From an uncultured bacterium (GTDB taxonomy: Bacteria > Bacillota > Clostridia > Oscillospirales > Oscillospiraceae): a stretch of DNA of 9,724 nucleotides. The translations under genes and the position numbers were made by a program. Below the pieces are notes generated by a model. That model saw only the letters and a list, made by a program, of their open reading frames with translations. It was not told the origin of the DNA and ran no database searches. The stretch covers positions 1-9,724 of the forward strand of contig CAJMLC010000067.1 of the NCBI GenBank assembly GCA_905214155.1. The letters run 5' to 3'. Each line of letters starts with the position of its first letter. Within the stretch, counting starts at the first letter, position 1. This document shows positions 6,278 through 9,724 of this stretch, piece after piece.

Positions 6278-6306
6278 TTGAAAAACGGGGCATCCTATTG
6301 TAAAAT
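6278..6306 (+). promoter_or_regulatory. Sigma-A promoter of efp
   Basis: TTGAAA (6278-6283, 5/6) and TAAAAT (6301-6306, 5/6) are exactly 17 bp apart. The -35 box begins 8 bp after the pepP stop codon. Transcription should start near 6313, so efp can be expressed independently of yqeG-pepP. No terminator is seen between pepP and efp, so read-through is also likely. Confidence 0.78.
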
Positions 6307-6361
6307 AACTCCGTTATACAACTGTAATTTTTTGAACCTGAACATATTGGAGGAAAATAGT

Positions 6362-6931
6362 ATGGCAACCATTACCGCCGGTGATTTCAGAAACGGCAAG
6401 ACCTTTGAGATGGACGGCAAGATCATGCAGGTCGTCGAATTCCAGCATGTCAAGCCCGGCAAGGGCGCGGCCTTCGTCCGCACCAAGATGAAGAACATCG
6501 TGACCGGCGCCGTCACCGAGACGTCGTTCAACCCGACCGCGAAGTTTGAAGAAGCGTTCATCGAGCGCAAGGACGCCGAGTACAGCTACAATGACGGCGA
6601 TCTGTACTACTTCATGGACCAGGAGACCTACGACATGATCCCCATCGGCAAGGAAACGCTCGACGATTCCTTCCGCTTCATCAAGGAAAACACCATGTGC
6701 AAGCTGATGAGCTACAAGGGCAAGGTCTTCGGCGTCGAGACACCGAACTTTGTCGAGCTTGAGGTCATCAAGGCCGACCCGGGCGTCAAGGGCGACACCG
6801 CCACCAACGTCACCAAGCCCGCCACCGTCGAGACCGGCACGGAGGTCAAGGTTCCGCTGTTCATCAACGAGGGCGACCGCATCCAGATCGACACCCGCAC
6901 GGGCGAATATCTGGGCCGCGCAAAGGGCTAA
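6362..6931 (+). CDS. efp: Elongation factor P
   Basis: Translation factor that binds between the P and E sites and rescues ribosomes stalled at polyproline stretches. The 189-residue length is standard. Domain I (KOW-like, about 1-65) contains the loop H-V-K-P-G-K34-G, where K34 at the tip is the residue modified or used in the peptidyl-transferase centre. The two OB domains follow; the C-terminal one ends DRIQIDTRTGEYLGRAKG, very close to the family signature. The start at 6362 has GGAGG at 6349-6353, 8 nt upstream. An earlier in-frame ATG at 6278 would fall inside the promoter and is rejected. No EF-P modification gene (epmA/epmB, earP or ymfI-like) is visible in the window. It is followed after 42 nt by the acidic zinc-ribbon gene, probably on the same transcript. 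Confidence 0.98.
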   Translation: MATITAGDFRNGKTFEMDGKIMQVVEFQHVKPGKGAAFVRTKMKNIVTGAVTETSFNPTAKFEEAFIERKDAEYSYNDGDLYYFMDQETYDMIPIGKETLDDSFRFIKENTMCKLMSYKGKVFGVETPNFVELEVIKADPGVKGDTATNVTKPATVETGTEVKVPLFINEGDRIQIDTRTGEYLGRAKG

Positions 6932-6973
6932 GACCACAGGAACTTTATCCGCAGCTTGAAAGGAGACACTACT

Positions 6974-7432
6974 ATGACACTTTCTGAAAAGTCCGCTTAT
7001 CTCAAGGGCCTGATGGACGGCCTGAAGCTCGACACCGACAAGAATGAAGGCAAGCTGATCGCGGCGATCATCGACATGCTCTCTGATGTGGCGGAGAATG
7101 TGGCGGATCTGGAGGATGTGGTCGACTGCATCTCCGACGAACTGGACTGCATCGAGGAGGATCTCGACAACATCGACGAGTATCTGCTGGACGATGAGGA
7201 CGACGATGAGGACGACGAGGACGAGGACGACGAGGATTACGAGGACGATTTCGGCGACGAAGACGAGTTCGACTTCGGCGACGAGACGCTCTATGAGGTC
7301 AAGTGCCCCACCTGCGGCGAGGTCATCACGATCGACGAGGAAATGCTCGACGAGGGCTCGACCAAGTGCCCGAACTGCGGCGAAGAGCTGGAGTTCGACA
7401 TGGACGAGGACGAAGAGTCCGACGACAAATAA
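6974..7432 (+). CDS. Acidic zinc-ribbon protein, clostridial CD1247-like
   Basis: Clostridial protein of unknown function; I recall the family as CD1247 N-terminal domain-containing. Of its 152 residues, 1-67 form a helical, coiled-coil-like head (MTLSEKSAYLKGLMDGLKLD, then heptad-like DLEDVVDCISDELDCIEEDL). Residues 72-103 are almost all Asp/Glu, a highly charged disordered linker. Residues 108-141 are a zinc ribbon with C111-P-T-C114-G and C132-P-N-C135-G, and the tail is acidic again. ATG at 6974 is chosen with AGGAG at 6961-6965; a TTG at 6956 lies upstream of that site and is rejected. The gene lies 42 nt after efp with no promoter or terminator between, and a terminator follows. The combination suggests a protein or nucleic-acid partner, perhaps near the ribosome, but this is a guess from the neighbourhood. 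Confidence 0.9.
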   Translation: MTLSEKSAYLKGLMDGLKLDTDKNEGKLIAAIIDMLSDVAENVADLEDVVDCISDELDCIEEDLDNIDEYLLDDEDDDEDDEDEDDEDYEDDFGDEDEFDFGDETLYEVKCPTCGEVITIDEEMLDEGSTKCPNCGEELEFDMDEDEESDDK

Positions 7433-7447
7433 GAAATGAAAAAATGA

Positions 7448-7480
7448 CCCTGCTCCGCGATTGTGGAGCAGGGGCGTTTT
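7448..7480 (+). terminator. Intrinsic terminator after the efp unit
   Basis: CCCTGCTCC (7448-7456) pairs with GGAGCAGGG (7465-7473) around an 8-nt loop; GCG and TTTT follow. It lies 15 nt after the stop of the zinc-ribbon gene and ends the plus-strand cluster before the repeat block and the convergent sdaA. Confidence 0.85.
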
Positions 7481-7485
7481 ATAGT

Positions 7486-7620
7486 TGTAGGGGCGGACGT
7501 CCCCGCCTGCCCGTCTCTTCGATTTTCCGCCGCACCCTGTAGGGGCCGATGCCGAGCGCAGCTGTTCGCGACGAAGGAGCGTTACAGATGCGGCCTGCCC
7601 CTTGCGGGTACTCATCGGCC
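7486..7620. repeat. Two TGTAGGGGC-headed palindromic repeat units
   Basis: TGTAGGGGC occurs at 7486-7494 and again at 7538-7546. In the first unit it leads into a small hairpin, GGCGG/CCGCC (7492-7496/7503-7507). In the second, GGCCGATG (7544-7551) is complementary to CATCGGCC (7613-7620), enclosing 61 nt with no ORF I can support. TGTAGGGGC is the reverse complement of the right end of the repeat at 1098-1258, so these look like relatives or decayed ends of the same family. Together with the next two entries they fill the 376-nt gap between the zinc-ribbon gene and sdaA. Confidence 0.7.
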
Positions 7621-7625
7621 TGTTC

Positions 7626-7720
7626 CCGCCGCAGCGGATAGCCTCCCTTGTGTAAAGGGAGGTGTCATTTGCGAAGCAAATGACGGAGGGATTGTCGGGC
7701 GGACAATGCCCGCCCCCTAC
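7626..7720. repeat. Palindromic repeat element, copy 2 (single-module form)
   Basis: It starts with CCGCCGCAGCG (7626-7636), as copy 1 does at 1098. Then come hairpin CCTCCCTT/AAGGGAGG (7642-7649/7655-7662), hairpin GTCATTTGC-GAA-GCAAATGAC (7664-7684), GGAGGG (7685-7690), and hairpin GGGCGG/CCGCCC (7697-7702/7710-7715) ending in CCCCCTAC. The order of parts matches copy 1, including the GAA loop and the GGGCGGACA 9-mer (7697-7705 and 1232-1240). The stems differ in sequence yet still pair. Copy 1 carries two head-to-head modules where this one carries a single module. No coding capacity. Confidence 0.8.
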
Positions 7721-7747
7721 GGATTTGATTGCCCTTCGGCGGTGAAC

Positions 7748-7806
7748 GTAGGGGCGACCATTGGTTGCCCGTCCCCGCCGCAGCGAAAAATATAGAGGGG
7801 GCCTTT
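7748..7806. repeat. Truncated repeat fragments next to the sdaA 3' end
   Basis: GTAGGGGC (7748-7755) leads into a hairpin of GGGCGACC/GGTTGCCC (7752-7759/7763-7770, one G-T pair). Then comes CCGCCGCAGCGAAAA (7775-7789), identical to 1098-1112, and AGAGGGGGCCTTT (7794-7806), identical to 1219-1231. The middle of the element is missing, as if deleted between the two ends. The fragment stops 2 bp short of the sdaA stop codon, so it forms the immediate 3' flank of sdaA and may have replaced its original terminator; no clear terminator for sdaA is seen. Confidence 0.7.
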
Positions 7807-7808
7807 CG

Positions 7809-9023
7809 TTATTTCCCGGCCCGGCGGGAATAGAGGCGGGCAAGGCCGCCCTCAGACGTTTCGCGGAACGCCCGGTTCATGTTGATGCCGGTCTCGTACA
7901 TCGTGCGGACGACCATGTCAAACGAAATGGTGCGCGTGCCGACGAGCATGTGCGAGAGGTTCGATGCGTCGATGGCGCGCTTGGCGGCGACGGCGTTGCG
8001 CTCGATGCAGGGGATCTGCACGAGGCCGCAGATCGGGTCGCAGGTGAGGCCGAGCTGATGCTCCATGGCGATCTCGGCGGCATATTCCTGTTCTTCGATG
8101 GTCAGTCCCGTCAGCTCGCCCATGGCCGCCGCGGCCATCGAGCAGGCCGTGCCGATCTCGGCCTGGCAGCCGCATTCCGCGCCGGAGATTGAGGCGTTGT
8201 GCCGGACGAGATTGCCGAACAGACCCGCCACGCCGAGCGCCTCGGCGATCTTGCGGTCGGGCAGGTCGTATTTTTCCTGCATATACATGAGCACAGCGGG
8301 CAGCACGCCGCAGCTGCCGCAGGTCGGCGCGGTGACGACGGTGCCGTTGCCGGCGTTCTGCTCGGCGACCGCGAAGGCGTACGCGCATACCAGCTGCAGC
8401 TCGCGCACCTGCGGCAGGTCGAGCAGGTGGGTGCGTTCATATAAGTATTTGGCCTTGCGCTGGACGTTCAGCCCGCCGGGCAGGATGCCCTCGGCGGCGA
8501 GCCCGTCCTGGACCGACTGGCGCATGACATGCCAGATATGCTCGAGGAAGCTCCAGATCTCGGGGCCCTCGTTCAGCTCGACATACTGCGGCAGCGACAC
8601 GTGCCGCCACTGACAGAAGCGCGCGATCTCGGCAAAGGAATTTTCGGGGTAGATGTCGGCGTCCGCGTGCTGCGCCTCACCCTCGACGACGATGTCCCCG
8701 CCGCCGACGGACTCCACGCGGATGCGCTGCGTCTCCTTGTTGTCCTTGTAGGCGATCAGATCGAGCGTGTTCGGGTGTTTCATGTTGCCGGGGTCGATGG
8801 ACGCGAAGACGATTTTCGCGGGGTAGGGCGCGAGCGTGTCAACGAGGACACGGTCGGTCCCGTGGCCGATGCCGGTCTTGGCCAGCGAGCCGTAGAGGAT
8901 GACCTCATAGCGGTCGGCCTCCGGCGTCATCTCGCGGAACAGCTTCGCCGCGCGCTCCGGGCCCATGGTGTGCGAGCTGGACGGCCCCTTGCCGACCTTA
9001 TATAATGTGCGGATGGACTGCAT
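7809..9023 (-). CDS. sdaA: L-serine dehydratase, iron-sulfur, single-chain
   Basis: Cytoplasmic enzyme converting L-serine to pyruvate and ammonia using an oxygen-labile [4Fe-4S] cluster in place of pyridoxal phosphate. The 404-residue chain joins the beta-type domain (about 1-150; GKGPSSSHTMGPERAA is the family signature) to the alpha-type catalytic domain (about 160-404; APTCGSCGVLPA, SGAECGCQAEIG, CDPICGLVQIPC). Cluster ligands are probably C286, C328 and C339: their spacing of 42 and 11 equals that of C343, C385 and C396 recalled from the Legionella enzyme. This is the fused form, unlike the two-subunit sdaAA/sdaAB of Bacillus. The ATG at 9023 is chosen for the conserved N-terminus and GGAGAG 7 nt upstream; the frame is open to 9110, but those codons lie in the leader. 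The gene ends against a truncated repeat. Confidence 0.96.
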   Translation of the reverse strand: MQSIRTLYKVGKGPSSSHTMGPERAAKLFREMTPEADRYEVILYGSLAKTGIGHGTDRVLVDTLAPYPAKIVFASIDPGNMKHPNTLDLIAYKDNKETQRIRVESVGGGDIVVEGEAQHADADIYPENSFAEIARFCQWRHVSLPQYVELNEGPEIWSFLEHIWHVMRQSVQDGLAAEGILPGGLNVQRKAKYLYERTHLLDLPQVRELQLVCAYAFAVAEQNAGNGTVVTAPTCGSCGVLPAVLMYMQEKYDLPDRKIAEALGVAGLFGNLVRHNASISGAECGCQAEIGTACSMAAAAMGELTGLTIEEQEYAAEIAMEHQLGLTCDPICGLVQIPCIERNAVAAKRAIDASNLSHMLVGTRTISFDMVVRTMYETGINMNRAFRETSEGGLARLYSRRAGK

Positions 9024-9130
9024 GGCAGATCTCTCCTTCAGTTTTGGTAGTTGTTCTTGCGCAGCACCGCATGATTTGGCAAGCAGATCCGAGAAAGCGC
9101 GCCGACACAATGATGCGCTGCTGTCCTTGT

Positions 9131-9158
9131 ATTATAACAAATTCCGACAGGAAATCAA
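9131..9158 (-). promoter_or_regulatory. Sigma-A promoter of sdaA
   Basis: On the minus strand TTGATT (9158-9153, 4/6) and TATAAT (9136-9131, 6/6) lie 16 bp apart. Transcription should start near 9124, leaving a leader of about 100 nt. The -35 box begins 2 bp after the stop codon of the upstream 51-aa gene. The arms 9110-9122 and 9063-9075 in the leader are complementary at 11 of 13 positions. Confidence 0.75.
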
Positions 9159-9159
9159 C

Positions 9160-9315
9160 TCATTTTGCGTGGTGCAGCGCCTCGAGCGACAGCTCTCCGG
9201 CGAGCTTGAACAGCGCGTCCGCCAGCACCTGCGCCACGGGCAGACCGGCGTGCTCGGCCACCCGCTCGTAGAAGCGCAGCGTGGCCGCGTCAAGGGCAAT
9301 GGGGATCGTGGTCAT
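9160..9315 (-). CDS. 51-aa ribbon-helix-helix-like small protein
   Basis: A short gene read directly from the minus strand. The product is 51 residues: a strand-like start MTTIPIALDAATL, a helix RFYERVAEHAG, a short turn, then a second helix LPVAQVLADALFKLAGEL. This strand-helix-helix order, with the LP-V-turn and alternating residues in the first strand, resembles Arc/CopG/MetJ-type ribbon-helix-helix DNA-binding proteins, which work as dimers. The start has AAGGAG 7 nt upstream of ATG, an excellent ribosome binding site, and codon use is GC-rich like the neighbours. It lies 136 bp before sdaA on the same strand and is divergent from proS. No toxin gene is adjacent, so it is not an obvious antitoxin. 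It could regulate sdaA, proS or itself. The coding call is fairly firm; the fold is inferred from pattern only, and no clear promoter was found. Confidence 0.68.
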   Translation of the reverse strand: MTTIPIALDAATLRFYERVAEHAGLPVAQVLADALFKLAGELSLEALHHAK

Positions 9316-9348
9316 GGCAAAACTCCTTCCATTCAGTATCCCATCTTA

Positions 9349-9378
9349 TGTCAGGGGGATTGACAGATGTGATATAAT
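9349..9378 (+). promoter_or_regulatory. proS promoter (extended -10) with adjacent inverted repeat
   Basis: TATAAT (9373-9378) is preceded by TGA, giving the extended -10 form TGnTATAAT (9370-9378). No -35 box sits at the right distance: a TTGACA at 9360-9365 is only 7 bp upstream and cannot pair with it. That TTGACA is part of an inverted repeat, TGTCA-N7-TGACA (9349-9353/9361-9365), which lies between the divergent 51-aa gene and proS and could be an operator. Transcription would start near 9385. Confidence 0.6.
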
Positions 9379-9420
9379 ATTTAGTATGCAGAAAAGTAAT
9401 TCCGAAAGGATGAGAATACG

Positions 9421-9724
9421 ATGGCGAAAGAGAAAAAAGTAGAGCAGATCACCGATATGGAGGTCGACTTTGCCCAGTGGTACACCGACATCTGCCGCAA
9501 GGCGGAGCTGGTCGAGTACGCGAGCGTGAAGGGCTTCACGATCCTGCGGCCCTATGGCTACGCGATCTGGGAAAACATCCAGAGCATCATGGACGCCGAG
9601 TTCAAAAAGACCGGCCACGTGAACGTGGCAATGCCGGTCCTGATCCCGGAGAGCCTGCTGAAAAAGGAGGGCGAGCTGGTCAACGGCTTCGCGCCCGAGG
9701 TGGCGTGGGTCACGATGGGCGGCA
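9421..9724 (+). CDS. proS: Prolyl-tRNA synthetase, type 3 (right end cut by window)
   Basis: Class II aminoacyl-tRNA synthetase that charges tRNA-Pro. About 101 residues are visible with no stop before the edge. They begin MAKEKKVEQITDMEVDFAQWYTDI and continue with the class II motif 1 region: RPYGYAIWENIQ, then FKKTGHVNVAMPVLIPESLL and GFAPEVAWVTMGG. These are hallmarks of the archaeal/eukaryote-like short ProRS (type 3), which lacks the inserted editing domain of enteric ProRS and is common in anaerobic Firmicutes. ATG at 9421 is preceded by AAGGA at 9406-9410, a slightly long spacing of 10 nt. The leader is only about 36 nt, too short for a T-box riboswitch, which is notable for a Firmicute synthetase gene. 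It transcribes away from the 51-aa gene and sdaA. Confidence 0.95.
   Translation, partial: MAKEKKVEQITDMEVDFAQWYTDICRKAELVEYASVKGFTILRPYGYAIWENIQSIMDAEFKKTGHVNVAMPVLIPESLLKKEGELVNGFAPEVAWVTMGG

Noticed and set aside
6314..7843. A 509-codon minus-strand open frame over efp, the zinc-ribbon gene and the repeats
   Set aside because: It is antisense to two clear genes and crosses a terminator and repeats. Its Val/Asp/Leu-rich composition is the mirror of the acidic codons on the other strand.
8965..9363. A 132-codon plus-strand open frame over the sdaA leader and the small gene
   Set aside because: It lacks a ribosome binding site and crosses the sdaA promoter. The minus-strand 51-aa gene in the same place has a better start signal and a sensible product.
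9360..9378. TTGACA followed by TATAAT as a standard sigma-A promoter
   Set aside because: The spacing is only 7 bp, which cannot fit RNA polymerase. The extended -10 explanation is kept instead.
9379..9420. A T-box riboswitch before proS
   Set aside because: The leader is about 36 nt, too short for a T-box, and no T-box-type consensus or terminator is present.

Overview
The window looks like chromosomal DNA from a GC-rich anaerobic Firmicute, most likely an Oscillospiraceae-type gut Clostridium. The evidence is the strong G/C preference at third codon positions, canonical GGAGG ribosome binding sites and sigma-A promoters, a hybrid cluster protein, an oxygen-sensitive iron-sulfur serine dehydratase, a type-3 ProRS, a clostridial acidic zinc-ribbon protein next to efp, and small GC-rich palindromic repeats of the kind common in that family. 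The taxonomic call is inference.

Layout, left to right. (1) The 3' end of leuS (+), starting at the KMSKS motif. (2) rpsU (+), a self-contained unit with a perfect-consensus promoter, a two-hairpin leader and a textbook terminator. (3) A compound palindromic repeat. (4) hcp (-), the hybrid cluster protein, whose upstream region carries two palindromes, one centred 41.5 bases before the predicted transcription start. (5) A D-2-hydroxyacid dehydrogenase (+) with its own promoter; its end overlaps the end of (6), an unrecognised Cys-containing 197-aa protein (-). (7) yqeG and pepP (+), overlapping by 14 nt, then efp with its own promoter and a clostridial acidic zinc-ribbon gene, closed by a terminator. 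(8) About 330 nt of GC-rich palindromic repeats, including a second copy of the element seen after rpsU. (9) sdaA (-), single-chain L-serine dehydratase, preceded on the same strand by (10) a 51-aa ribbon-helix-helix-like gene. (11) The start of proS (+), running off the right edge.

Most of the window is housekeeping: translation (LeuRS, S21, EF-P, ProRS), peptide turnover (PepP), possible phospholipid synthesis (YqeG), and anaerobic nitrogen-oxide, 2-hydroxyacid and serine metabolism. I found no phage, CRISPR, transposase or defence system. The less ordinary parts are the structured repeat family, whose two full copies keep the same hairpins while the stem bases differ, the operator arrangement at hcp, the 197-aa protein with a C-x-C-x4-C-x-C motif, and the tiny ribbon-helix-helix candidate beside sdaA.
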